Notes: generated from the letters alone by a model not told the origin. 64,000 nt of DNA from Nectonema munidae (GCA_030549495.1 JAUIRK010001006.1:873166-937165); one strand, 5' to 3'; positions 1-10,903 are shown, numbered from the stretch's first letter. Numbers and translations are program-made.

Positions 1-175
1 CGCTCTTCATCATCATCACGAGCAAAATCTTTATTTACAAAAACATCCAATTCACAGGTTACTTATACAATAATATTTTCATCATAATTTCCATCATCAT
101 CTACTCTATCACTATCTTCACCTCATTCAGGTGGGCCCTTTATAACAATATCAGTAGCTTTAGTTGATTCACTTT
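1..175 (-). pseudogene. piggyBac transposase N-terminal remnant
   Basis: On the minus strand a short acidic stretch reads GPPE, then EDSDRVDDDGNYDE, then a CELDVF segment and DDDEE. The same order (GPPND, an acidic stretch, CGEVDVFYEND) is seen in the piggyBac remnant near 14.3 kb, so this is probably the acidic N-terminus of a related transposase. It is cut by the window edge and contains in-frame stops. The assignment rests on similarity to the other copy in this window, not on a catalytic motif. Confidence 0.3.
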
Positions 176-1890
176 CAATCTGTTATTGCTTCTATCAAAT
201 ATCGAAAATGTTTACTTTTGCCATAAAATAAGACCGGTTCTATTTTAAAAACGTGGAAAATATCAATTGAAAAAAAAACAAATTAAAAATAATTCAAAAA
301 TAGAAAATAATTTTTTTTATTTCGCAACGTAAGAAATGTTCCAGCATTTCTATGATTAGTCTAAATTTTAAAGAAATTAGAAAAATCGTAGAATTTATAA
401 TAGTACTCTCACTTTTTCAATAATTAATATATTTGTTTTATGTAGTAAAAATCTATTTATTAATATGATAAAAATAAAATTCGTAATAATGTTACGTTTC
501 TTTAACTTTTTACATTTGGTTACATTCCTAGACATTATTGCGCTAATATGGGTTAAGCCAAGAAAAAAGCGTAAGAACGAAAAAAGGCAAAACGCATATA
601 ATAATACACCACGAGCATATAGGCTAATGCCTTGGAAACTATTTCTTCATTTTCTTATATAAATATTATATTAAAGCGGTATTGCTTGTACGGATTATGC
701 ACGCATACTAGGTATGTTCCTCAAAATAATAGCTTATAACTGGAATTATCCACGTTAGCAGATTAAACACGAGTGTTTATTGACTTGGGATATTATCATC
801 GATTATATGAATTTTCTGCAAATATAAATTCTGATACTTCCAAAGGACACGCAACATAAAAGACACAATTATGGAAAGTGATTTTATTCATCATGAAAAT
901 ATATTTAAAAAACAACTACAACAACAAGCAATAAATAGATACAAAACGAAATTACTTTAAACCCTTGAGACGCGAGAAATGATGTTGGGTCAATAGGAGA
1001 TACGGCTATCGTCTAAAAGATTAAAAGATTCTAAATATGATCAAGTACAGTAAAATAATGTACGTCTTGAGCTGTAAAATGTTCTGACCCGCTTTTCCAA
1101 TTTAAATTATTATCAACCATTTTTTCAACTGGATAACTTGAGCAAGTATTTTTCCATTGTTGTGTACCCATTGATAGCTGCTGATAATTCGCGTTGAAAT
1201 TGAGATAATTTTTCTCGCATAATGTAGTTGTGATGTTTGACTATGTTATAGAAAATTATTTTAACACTATTAAACATGAAAAAGCACAAAATAAAACATA
1301 CACATCTTAAAGGTAGATAACAAACGGTAGCCACGATTAACATTCACATTTTTTATTAAAACAGTTAAAAACATGGGAATAAAAAATTTATATGACTCGA
1401 TCAAAAAGCATTTGCTGTCAAATGAAAGTTTAGCTACTAAAAAAATTGACATTTTATTTTAGTGTTTCTCACCCCTTAAATCTTTTATGCGAATCAAAAA
1501 ATTTATTCGACAAAATGTTGAGATGTTTAAACAAGCTCCCGCTAATTTTTTTGTCGCGGGCGGAAAACTTGAGATGTGTGCGCTATTTTCAAAAAATTTG
1601 GACTCGTGATTTTATAAAAAGTTGACTCCAATTTCTGTTTAGCCCATCAATCAATTAAAATGTGAATGATCACAAACGCATATTTTGTACTTTATGTGAA
1701 AAATGTGTTGTGTATGCAGTTATAATTGTTCAAAAATAATAGGAATTACTGACACAATAAATCTATAATCAAGACAATTAACTTTATTAATTTTTTGCAA
1801 TTTAAATTGAAATTTTAATAAAACTAAAATAAACACATGAAATTTATTATTAAAGCGCATCTATTAGTGTTTTTCCTTTTATTTAAAAAA
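176..1890. other. AT-rich stretch without recognisable feature
   Basis: Only short open frames without recognisable motifs occur here on both strands. I see no tRNA, SINE, TIR or coding remnant that I can support. Confidence 0.4.
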
Positions 1891-1894
1891 CTTT

Positions 1895-2062
1895 AAATAT
1901 GACGAATATGTATATTGAAATGTCACACGTGCAATATATTTCATTCATATTCAAATACATTCAATGTTCATTCACGCCCACATACATGCAATATATTTCA
2001 TTCATATTATTCAAATACATGCAATGTGTTGCATTCATATACGTCCATTCGACATTCAAATA
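1895..2062. repeat. Degenerate short tandem repeat (ATTCATATTCAAATACATGCA-like)
   Basis: The words CATTCATATTCAAATACAT and GCAATATATTTCATTCATA recur several times with small changes. This gives a short decayed minisatellite that lies open in the plus frame and explains the repetitive 97-residue frame there. Confidence 0.5.
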
Positions 2063-2149
2063 AGCCTGCTAATTCGACGATTTCAAACTCATCTTTTCTG
2101 GGTATAAATAATCGTGCATCTTCGATAGGAGACACATTCTCTTGTCTTG

Positions 2150-2930
2150 ATTTTATTATCGTCAATTTGTGTTCAATAAATCTTGTCTTTACTACCTTGT
2201 ATGCATAAATGTTCTTCTCCCAATCTACTTCTAAGCTTGGTTTTAATGGAATTAATCAAATTGAATCCACGTTAACAGTCAACACTTGAAGCCAGGAAGG
2301 TCCTATCAATGTCCATTAGCTTTGACAACTTCTGAAAATTGTTCATATTGAAATACAAAATCTACCAAGGATCATTTTCAGAAGTTGGAGCAAAGTATTC
2401 AAATCTGCATCGGTTAATTGTAGAACGGGAAAATATTGAAAAAATGGTTCTCATCAATGTTTCAACATCTTTTAGCAACTTCATTTCCTTCCAAGAATCT
2501 GTAATACCAAAATCTCCACGATGCAATACGCAGTGTTGCTGTACCAAATGAGGTATACTTTCTTTAAGTTTTTAAGCTACGCTTAAACTTCTTCCAAGCA
2601 TAACTCACCATTTTCTTTCACTCATTTGAGATTCTTTCTCTTATTTTCTTCAGAAGACTCATTATTTTCATTATTCCATGAAAACATCTAAGTTTGCTAT
2701 ACTTTTCAAAAAATCAACAATCGTTAACAGGCTTTAAACCTTCGATTTTTTAATGCTAATCTATAACTGTCATTGTTTTCCCAAGTTTTTGGTTCAAATT
2801 TTAAGAAATCAGCGAGAACATTAAAAAATGTAAAAGATTTTCTTGATGCAAAATTTTCAAGAGAATAATTAACTATATTTTCTAGCGAAAAAAACACATC
2901 GCTTGTGCTCCCTTGCACCATTTTTTTTCC
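2150..2930 (-). pseudogene. hAT-like transposase remnant
   Basis: Minus-strand fragments in several frames include TWENNDSYRLALKNRRF, TDSWKEMKLLKDVETL and, towards the left, RGFNLINSIKTKLRSRLGEE. The last resembles the C-terminal dimerisation end of hAT transposases (ERxFSxMxxIKTxLRxxMG). Frames change repeatedly, so it is dead. The N-terminal zinc finger and catalytic region are not recognisable. It could instead be a decayed host paralogue of a hAT-derived zinc-finger protein. Confidence 0.35.
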
Positions 2931-3014
2931 ATAGCTTCTACCATTGCTATTTTTTATTGAAACAAATTAATGGATCAAATAAAGCCAACATTTGACATTC
3001 CCCTACAGCATACT

Positions 3015-3180
3015 CTATAGGTGGCATGGTTGAGATGATGGACTCAGCATGGAAGCCACTGGATTCAATTCATCATTGATACAAATTTGTTTATTGTTTG
3101 ACATAACCGGTACATCAGTGTCTTGTCAATGAAAACACACCCACGGCACCTTTACCTTACCTTTTACTCAAAATTGAAAA
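3015..3180 (+). mobile_element. tRNA-derived SINE, family A
   Basis: The head carries an A-box-like TGGTTGAGATGATGG and a B-box-like GGATTCAATTC (canonical GGTTCGANTCC). A body shared with the other family A copies follows, ending near AAAGGTAAGG-like sequence. Family A copies elsewhere in the window are on the minus strand at about 6170-6322, 24180-24335 and once in each unit of the 40.6-49.1 kb array. This copy lies in an inverted arm of the same composite repeat. Confidence 0.6.
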
Positions 3181-3545
3181 ATTTGCTACATAATTAACAT
3201 TAGAGAGAAAGGAGACAACTGTCTGTTCTCAGAATAATTTCAAAATAATAAGAGGTATAACGCTTGTATTTTTTACATTTCCAAAGGAATCATAGTATAC
3301 AAAAATGGTAGTTTAATCACTTTTCATAAAATTATTTAAGTCTAAGATCAAAATCATAAAAAAAACTATTTAAACTAAGTTTTTTGACTATTTCTGTCTA
3401 CAAATGATAATTGTATCTGACAGCTGTCATAAATGGATCAAGTACATTTTTAACAACTGAAACCTTTTGTTTCGATATTACTTTTTTTATTATAATAATC
3501 AACAAACTTTCTTAAAAAAATGATTTAATGAATTATGTAGTGTTA
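3181..3545 (-). repeat. Inverted arm of the composite repeat
   Basis: This stretch is the reverse complement of sequence at about 5480-5600 plus 6040-6170. Shared words include the GACAGCTGTCA palindrome, the TATCGAAACAAAATGTTTCAG stretch and ATTCTGAGAACAGACG-like sequence. It lacks the insertion present at 5639-5954, so it may preserve the pre-insertion arrangement. Together with 3580-7690 it forms an interrupted inverted repeat. Confidence 0.5.
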
Positions 3546-3695
3546 CTTACAAAATTTAAGAAGCGAACATTATAAAAAATATCGCAAGGTGTCTAGTAGA
3601 CTCTTTTCCTTCAGACTACATTCACTCAATAAACTCTGCGACGATCAGTTATTTGTTTTCAGTTGTTTCCTCTACCAATCAAATATCCTTTCTTC

Positions 3696-4534
3696 CAGAG
3701 CCGTAGCGAGAGGCGAGAGTGCCCCCCCCCCGACTTCCTATTATTTTCTTCCTTTTTACATTGCCTGGATCACCGGCTTCATCTTGTTGTGATTTGTCAA
3801 AAACTACGAAAATCTTTTAAATCTTTTTGAAGAATGTTCTTTATCCGATAATAATCACGAACTCAGTATCGAAGATCACAGTCTCTCGATGCAAATACAG
3901 AAAAAACAGTTCATAACATAACATATTTTATTAAGCAAAAAGAAGGTTGTTCAAACCTATGAAAATTGCATCTAAAAATAATAACTTCAAATAATGAGAT
4001 ATTTCAGTTTTCATAAGACGAAATATCACAAGTGTAAACACTCGAGATGACTCCAATGGAAGTCTAATCTATTTTAAATATATTTAATGTTGGTGCATCC
4101 ACAATATGAAAACAGTTCATATTTGTTTTGAATCTCCTGTTCAAAGTCCTTAAAATTTTAATTCCTATTAACACTTATGCACAGTTACTTTAAAACACTC
4201 AAATACTCATGATATACTTTTTTTAAAATTTAACTTCTATGATGCACGAGAGAAAAAAAACCTGATTCTACTATCATATTTAGATTCATATATAAAAAAT
4301 ATTGATACTGATGAATTGGTCAAGAAATTTTCTAACAAAACAGGAATTCAAATTTTTTGAGAGAGCATGTAGTTTTTCCAAAATGAGATAAGTTTTTTTC
4401 TATAATTGTTTTATTTATTCATTACCTATTTTTAAAAAAATTAAATTCCCCAATTTTAAATCAAAATATTCAGGTCCCCTCAATCTCCTTGTACCCCCCC
4501 CCCCCCCAACTTCCAATTTCTGGCTACAGCCCTG
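3696..4534. mobile_element. Non-autonomous hAT-like element (839 bp)
   Basis: The ends are imperfect inverted repeats: CAGAGCCGTAGCGAG on the left, and on the right the complement of CAGGGCTGTAGCCAG. They are flanked by an 8-bp duplication, CTTTCTTC on the left and CTTTCATC on the right. The uninterrupted site is visible at about 6733, where TATCCTTTCATCAATTCCTG runs straight through. Length 8 for the duplication and the CAG start fit hAT. No transposase is encoded. Poly-C tracts lie just inside both ends. Confidence 0.65.
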
Positions 4535-4991
4535 CTTTCATCAATTCCTGTAATGTGCCTGATAGACTACTTTATTTTCAGATGAAAAGTCTATTCACCC
4601 CCCAATAATTTTGGATTTTTTTAAACTAGTGTATATGCGATATGGAAATTTAATTAAAATATTTTTGCTGGAAGTATAGTATTTAAATTTCACCAATTTT
4701 GTAAAAAAAATATAAAGTAGTCTTATAAATTTATGTATGCGCTTAATACACTATTTTAAAGGATTGTTTGAATATTTGGTCTCCCGTGGTATTTCCAGAC
4801 GAATAATTTTGAAAATTACAACAAAAAAAAATTTCTCATCTTCTGTCACAGTGATTCTATTTCTCTTTCTCTCTCCTGTTTTTCTCTTCCGCTTTCTCTA
4901 CTAAAACTCAATCATTCACTCAAGCTCTCTTCTTTCATTCAAGCCCTCTTCTCTTGTTAAGCTCTCCTATTTCGTTCAGCTCTCTTCTCTC

Positions 4992-5189
4992 CAGTGATGT
5001 AGCTAGGCTGGGGCATGAGTGGCCGTGCCCACACTCCTATGTACCGCATGGTGCCCCCATGCATCTTATGCGATATCAGTTTTTGAAAATTTCTCCAATG
5101 AAAGGATCAAGAAAGTATAAATAATGTTGCGAAAGTTTTTTGTTTTTAAATTGTGCCCCTTCTATCAACTTTTTTTGGCTACACCACTG
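4992..5189. mobile_element. Short hAT-like MITE (198 bp)
   Basis: Ends CAGTGATGTAGC and the complement of CAGTGGTGTAGC are flanked by CTTCTCTC and CTTCTGTC, an 8-bp target duplication. The homologous 23.1 kb repeat copy reads TCTTCTCTCTAATTTG with no insertion, an empty site. A 170-bp version sits at 40914-41083, 43738-43907 and 46564-46733 in the array. Its ends are related to those of the 839-bp element at 3696-4534. Confidence 0.7.
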
Positions 5190-5638
5190 CTTCTGTCTAA
5201 TTTGCATTTAGAGTTAAATTAAAATAGTGTTCAATCGTTACAATTTTATATCAATGAATATTGTTAGACTTGCGCTAAGAATTTTTTTTCAACAAAAGTC
5301 ACTTAATCTTTATCACTACGTTTGTTACATTTTGTAACATTTGAAAACTTTAATTTTTTTCAAGTCAAGAAATTTTTTTAAATAGTTATTTGGGAATGAA
5401 TATTTTGATTATCTATTCAGTTTAAACGCAAGAATACTCTATTTGATTTGAGCATTTTTTTTAAGAAAATTTGTTGATTATTACAATAAAAATATAATAT
5501 CGAAACAAAATGTTTCAGTTGTTAAAAATGTACTTGATCTATTTATGACAGCTGTCAGAATTTTATTTGTAGACAGAAATATTTAAAAAAAAAACGCAAT
5601 GATTTTCTTTTCTCGTATACTTTGATTTATGTTAATTT

Positions 5639-5954
5639 GGTCCTCGGACATTTCGCCCCATTATTTTCATAAGACATCGTCCCATGGACAATTCGCCCCA
5701 TTATTTTCATAAGACATTTTGTTTCATGGACAATTCGACCCGTTATTTTCATAAGACATTTTGTCTCATGGACAATTCTAAAAAATTAAGAGATAAATTG
5801 ATTAATTTGAAATAATTTAAGAGATAAAATAAACAAGAATATAAATTTTTTTAATAATTTTACAGATATAATAAGCAAAGATGGATGAAACTAATAGCCT
5901 ATGAGACAATTTGTCAGGGGGCAAATTGTCTATGTGGCAAAATGTCTGTCGACC
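5639..5954. mobile_element. MITE-like element with minisatellite termini (GGACATTTCGCCCC family)
   Basis: The left end GGTCCTCGGACATTTCGCC and the complement of the right end, GGTCGACAGACATTTTGCC, form an inverted repeat. Inside the left end a unit of about 41 bp (CATGGACAATTCGCCCCATT followed by ATTTTCATAAGACA) is repeated in tandem. The right side carries the complementary ATGAGACAATTTGTC words. The same element is in each array unit (41600-41944 in the first) and a longer relative ends at 11665. I could not settle the target duplication. Confidence 0.5.
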
Positions 5955-6169
5955 GGTATTTAAATAATTTTTTAATTATAAGGGCTGCTACTTAAACGTT
6001 GGCTTTTGCTGCTTATAAAAACTTGAAAATATCAAATAAACTCTAATTCTTTATGCCTCCTATTATTTTGAAATTATTCTGAGAACAGACGGTTCCATTT
6101 TAAAATAGTGAAAATTGTTTTATTAGTTTATTTTGTTTCTATGTAGCAAATTTTTCAATTTTGAGTAAA

Positions 6170-6322
6170 AGGTAAGGTGCAGCGGGTGTATTTTCATTGA
6201 CCAGGCACTGATGTACCGCTTATGTCAAACTATGAACAAATTCGCATTGATGAGGAATCGAATCCAGAGGCTTCCGTGCTGAGTCCATCATCTTAACCAA
6301 CCTGCCATGTCACCCATAAAGT
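6170..6322 (-). mobile_element. tRNA-derived SINE, family A
   Basis: Read on the minus strand it starts with a GGCAGGTTGGTTAAGATG A-box-like segment, then GGATTCGATTCC as B box, and runs into the shared body with the AAGCGGTACATCAG word. It is part of the composite repeat backbone, since the array units carry it at the same relative position. Confidence 0.6.
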
Positions 6323-6851
6323 ATGCTGTAGGGGATACGTTAAATTAGTTTTCAAAAAACTTAAGTTATGTTCTAAAATTTTTTTAGTTTTTGTTGAAGC
6401 TCTATAACTTTTTCTGATAGACTTTTTTTCCTTAAAAGTTATTATAAAAGGCAAATCATTGCAAAATGTTAAAAGTTATTTTACTTTTTGTAGATTTTTG
6501 TAGCTTGTATCAATTTAGCTTTTAAACTATTTTTGAATGATGCTGAGTAAAATGAAATAATGCGATCTTAATTTTTTGTTTGCACAATTATAACTTCATT
6601 GTATACCCTTGCCCCTTAATCAATCACATTTTTTCATATAAACATCACAGGGTGTCTAGTAGACTCTTTGCCTTTAGACTACATTCACTCATATAAAACT
6701 ATCCAACGTGGAGTTATTTGTTTTCTCTATGAATCAGATATCCTTTCATCAATTCCTGTAATGTGCCTGGTAGACTACATCATTTTTCAAATGAAAAGCC
6801 TATTCCACCCCCTAACATTTTTGGTTTTTTTTAAACTAGTGTATATTTGAT

Positions 6852-7452
6852 GGTTGTAAGTAAAAATGCCCCCGGAAAAAATGGCTCTAGAAAAAATTGC
6901 CCCCAATTAAAAAGTAGGAAAAAATGCCCCGTAATTTATGATTTTCAGGATTTTTTAATTATATAAATATTTTTATTTGGTACCGTTTTGAAAGGCTAAA
7001 TTTCTAAAAATTTCTTAATCTATAGGGTTTTTTTCTTTATAAAGTTCTTGAAAACAATAGCAAAGGTTCAGATTTATGAGAATGTGTTCCTAAAATCAGT
7101 TAAAATATAAATTATATTTAGAAAGTGTTCTCATACACACAAAGTCCAAAAATATTAGCTATTTTATAATTTTTTTTTGTATTTAAAAAATTGTCGTATG
7201 CTGAGTTTTTTAGTTTACTTAAATTAAATTTTAAATGTTTTAGATGAAAAGTTAACTTTTTTTTTACAAAAAATCTCTATTTGACATATCTTTTTTAAAA
7301 ATTTTAATTAATAATTGTCTGAAATTTTTTGTGTTGGGGCATTTTTTCTTAATTTTAAATTGGGGCATTTTTTACTACTTTTTAATTTGGGGCATTATTC
7401 CTACTTTTTAATTGGGGGCATTTTTTCCCACTTTTTAATTTTTCTGCGCACC
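6852..7452. mobile_element. MITE with 9-bp target duplication (AAAATGCCCC family)
   Basis: It is flanked by ATATTTGAT and ATATTCGAT, a 9-bp duplication, and the uninterrupted array copies read GTGTATATGCGATATGCAAA at this point. Both ends carry tandem AAAAAGTAGGAAAAAATGCCCC-type words in opposite orientation, so the termini are minisatellite-like inverted repeats. A 9-bp duplication suggests a Mutator-like origin, but no transposase is present and the class is an inference. Confidence 0.6.
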
Positions 7453-7908
7453 ATATTCGATATACAAATTTAATTAAAATATTTTCGCTGGAAGTATAGT
7501 ATTTAAATTCACCAATTTTGTAAAAAAAATATATAAAGTAGTCTTATAAATTTAGGACTTTAGGTATGCGCTGAATACACTCTATTTTAAAGGATTGCTT
7601 GAATATTTGGTCTCCCGTGGTATTTCCAGACCACTAATTTTGAAAATTGCAACAAAAAAATTTCGCCCCCAATAATTTTGAGGATGTGCGCCCCTGGTTT
7701 GCATATATAATGACTCCGGAGCTCTGTCAAGCTCCTAATATTTGATTGTATGTCTGACAAGCCCTATCTTGTATGTTACATATACTCTCTATATATTTCG
7801 TTGTTACGTTTTGTTGTATCCGTTGATGTTGCCAGACCACTGATATTTAAATTACAACTGATTTATTATTAATGTTGAGGAGTAAACAGGATGAAAGATG
7901 AAAAATAC

Positions 7909-8310
7909 TTTGGTATGACTTTGATTTTCGTGGCTTTTAGTATTAGCATGCCAGATAGACGTTCCATTATCAAAAGGAGGTTGGGAGCCATTAGATCGCT
8001 TGGCCAGTTTATTGTCCCTGTTGCTATCGTCATCGTCAGCGTCTCCCCACCCTTCGACGCTGGTGAAGGGATCGTTTGCTTCTTTGTGGAGATGAGCAGA
8101 AACAGAAGGAGATTTGGCTCCAATCACAGAGAGTACGGGAACATTGTTCGGCGCAGAAGTTGAGAGGAAGGCATTCGGCAGTCTGGAGCCAGTGCTCGCC
8201 CCACTCACATTTCCTTTGTTGCAATTCAGAAAGGACGAAGTTGGTGAAGAAAAATGTAATTGATTAGAAGGGTCGGACCAAGATGAATAGACGTGATTAT
8301 CATTATTTAT
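7909..8310 (-). CDS. GW182/TNRC6-like gene, exon 6 (last exon seen)
   Basis: The acceptor TTTGTTTAG precedes an ATA-AAT-AAT codon start in phase 0, matching the phase-0 donor of exon 5. The 134 codons are disordered and hold VYSSWSDPS, an acidic EGWGDADDDD segment and DNGTSIWHANTK. The last is the third GTx(I/V)W motif of the protein and is close to the DNGTSAWG words I recall from vertebrate TNRC6. The frame stays open to a TAA at 7852, but after HTK the composition becomes hydrophobic (VFFIFHPVYSS). An AAA|GTATTT donor at 7908 is therefore more likely than termination here. The remaining exons would lie left of the window or are not recognised. Confidence 0.6.
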
Positions 8311-9110
8311 CTAAACAAATTTAAACGGTTACTAGTTTTAAATAAAATGCATGAGATGGTAGAGAACAATGCTTCACATTTTTGCATCCGCCCATTTATT
8401 AGTAAAATCCATTTAGGTTTTTAAGAGTAGCAGTGTAGCAATGCATTATTTATCAGATGAAACCCTTCAAAAATTTGAACTACGATTACTAACAAAATAT
8501 TTTGCTTTGAACCCATAAAAAATATGGTCAGAAATGCATGTTCCTACATTGGGTAAATTATGAAAAAAAATTCTATATTTTGCACTAATCATCAAAGCGT
8601 ACAAGATTGGCATAAGATAATCACTCACTGATTTTGACGCAGAATAGTTCCGTTTACTACTTGGTAAATTCCAAAATATTGCTAGCATTGAGGTAGGCGA
8701 CTCGCGTCATCTATTGCCTGTCGTGTAGTCGTCTACAAACATAAGAAAGTAATCATCTAAAATTTTGTTTTTGTGTGTCTTAAAGATATTCTTGGATGAG
8801 AATAATAAATCGCATCATCATTTGCATGTTACACGCTGATTCACATACACTTGAAATATCCGAAAGAACTCGGTCAAGTTAGACATGTGTAAGCTGAACC
8901 ATCGTGTACTTTAATGATTGCATTTTAGCTTATATTTTAAAACACTTATGCTTGAATCGAGTCAGACAAGAATCAAAATTTTTACATTTTTTACTTAAGC
9001 TATAAATATTTTTTTCTTTTTCATAAAAAATTACTTTTTTTTTTTTAGGATTTTCGATTTTACTATTTTCAAAATAGCTAGTAGTTCCCAACCACTGCAG
9101 AGGAATGATT
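8311..9110. other. Intron 5, right-hand part without recognised repeat
   Basis: AT-rich intronic sequence between the exon 6 acceptor and the SINE at 9115. No coding or repeat signal is supported. Confidence 0.4.
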
Positions 9111-9114
9111 ACTG

Positions 9115-9296
9115 GTGTGCCGTGAAGAGATTATAGGCGAAAGTTACAAAGGTAAAGGGGGTGTTTTCATCAAGAAGGCCAGAGGTCCCTTGTATCGAAC
9201 TATGAGAAAGTTGCCGGGAGCGGGATTCGGACCCAAAACTTTGAATTTCGAAGTCACACGCTCTACCCAACCTACTCAGGCCCCCAAGAAGTTATG
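9115..9296 (-). mobile_element. tRNA-derived SINE, family B
   Basis: Read on the minus strand, GAGTAGGTTGGGTAGAGCG resembles a tRNA A box and GGGTCCGAATCCC a B box, about 35 bp apart. They are followed by the body CAACTTTCTCATAGTTCGAT. A plus-strand relative is at about 49935-50110 and a fragment is at about 35665-35712. The cloverleaf is decayed, so it is a SINE and not a tRNA gene. Confidence 0.6.
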
Positions 9297-9689
9297 AAAG
9301 CTTTTATTACAAGTTGTTATAGGTGGAACACAGCCTTCATATCGTAATAACCGGAGTTGATTGTATTGATAAATACTAACTCACACATTATTACTTACTT
9401 ACGTGATATTAATGCTTAAATATCAAAAAATAAATTGAAAGATATATCGTTTATTTAAATTTTTTGATAATAAAAAACATTGGTGAGCGTTGTTATGCTT
9501 GGTAATATAAATTTTATTTTATTTATATATCCCGATTACAATATTAACAGGTTCTTTGTAAATATTTTTTATTTAATATTTAAGTGTTCTAAATTAAGAT
9601 TTTAATAGGAAAAATAAAAAATATGTTTAAATTTAATAAAAATCATGTTTGTTTTATTTTTTTAAGTTTAGATTTAATTCATTCTTAAT

Positions 9690-10903
9690 TATGGACAAGT
9701 TTCTAAAAAGAAAAGGCGATGGGGACAAGAATAATTCTACTTCATTTAAAAAACCAGGTTGTATAATGATGATTACTTGAAATTTGGATTTCATTGGACT
9801 GGAGATACACAGACTCCTTCACCACTGTGTGTTGTGTGCGGCCAAACGCTGTCTAATGAATCAATGGTTCCAAGTGAAATGGAAAGACACCTTACTATTA
9901 ATCATTGTAGCCTTCAAGCTAAAAATGTTGATTATTTCCAACGGTTGTTAGAATTAAATGCAACGCAAAGTCAACTATTTAAGAAAAAAATAACTGTATC
10001 CGAAAAAGCTCAATTAGCTTCAAATGAGGTGGCAGAAATTATTGCTCTTAAATCGAGTCTCATGTTCTTGCCGAATCAGTAATCCTACCAGCATGGAAAA
10101 AGATGGTGAAAATTATGCTTGGCGATAAGGCCGAACAAGAAATTAGCAAGATTCCTCTTTCAAACAATACAATTCAAAGAAGAATTCTTGACTTGTCTGA
10201 TGATATTGAAGAAAGTGTACCATCCAAATTTCAAAATAGTCTGTTTGCTCTTCAAATCGATGAATCCACTGATATCAGTAATCATGCACAGTTAATTGCA
10301 TTCATACGTGTCATTGATGAAGATGCCATAATTAATCAATTTCTATTCTGAAAACAGTTACAACTACAAAGGGTCAAAATATTTTTGATACAATCACGAT
10401 GTGCCTCGAAAAATATGGCTTACCATGGGATTCATGTGTGGGAATATGTACCGATGGAGCACCATCAATGGTTGGTTCTGTTAAAGGTTTTGCAACTTTA
10501 GTGGAAACACGGAAGTAAGATGGTTGTCGAAAGGAAAGCTACTATCTTGAGTAAGAGCTTCATAAAGAACTTTTTATTTTTTTTGAAAATGAAAAACTTG
10601 ATACATTTTGTAAATACCTTAAAAATGATTTATTCATGTCCAAAATAGAGTACTTAAGTGAAATATTTGGACATATTAATAGTCTGAACAGCAATATGCC
10701 AGACAGAAATGAAAATATTCTTACGGCGACAGATAAGTTAATTACTTTTAAGAAAAAAATTACAATATGGAAGAATAGAATGAAGGTAGACGATTTTGAT
10801 GTTTCCATCAAATCATTGAAGAGTTAAAAGTATGTCTGTCTCATATTCGCCCACGTATGGCCGCAGTAGTCAAGAAGCACCAGGCACAACTGTTCCACTG
10901 ACA
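9690..10903 (+). pseudogene. ZBED-type hAT transposase, internally deleted
   Basis: The start MDKFLKRKGDGDKN is followed after a frame change by YNDDYLKFGFHW and a BED-like finger: CVVCGQTLSNESMVP, then RHLTINH. Next come SNNTIQRRILDLSDDIEE and QIDESTDISNHAQL, typical of ZBED5/SCAND3-like hAT proteins. After STDGAPSMVGSVKGFA (about 10450-10490) roughly 200 residues are missing. The frame resumes with VRWLSKGKLLSR and ends LSHIRPRMAAVVKKHQAQ, the family's C-terminus. Besides the deletion there are at least two frame breaks and a stop. Plus strand, antisense to the host gene, in its intron 5. Confidence 0.75.

Larger units (their letters stand above)
3580..7690 (+). repeat. Composite dispersed repeat, old copy with four insertions
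   Basis: The backbone matches the 40.6-49.1 kb array unit and the 22.96-24.49 kb copy. Shared parts are a CT-rich stretch (about 4850-4990), the GACAGCTGTCA palindrome, a family A SINE, the GGTGTCTAGTAGACTC word, and TTGGTCTCCCGTGGTATTTCC near the right end. It is diverged from the array and is interrupted by non-autonomous elements at 3696-4534, 4992-5189, 5639-5954 and 6852-7452. No coding capacity is visible in the backbone. Confidence 0.6.

Noticed and set aside
465-662. 65-codon basic frame on the plus strand
   Set aside because: No motif, no neighbour, no splice context; frames of this length are expected by chance in such AT-rich DNA.
7891-8267. Plus-strand and alternative minus-strand frames over exon 6
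   Set aside because: They are shadows of the exon: the chosen frame alone continues the phase, composition and GTxxW motif of the other exons.
9115-9296. tRNA gene
   Set aside because: A and B boxes are present but no cloverleaf or anticodon arm could be formed, and other dispersed copies exist, as for a SINE.
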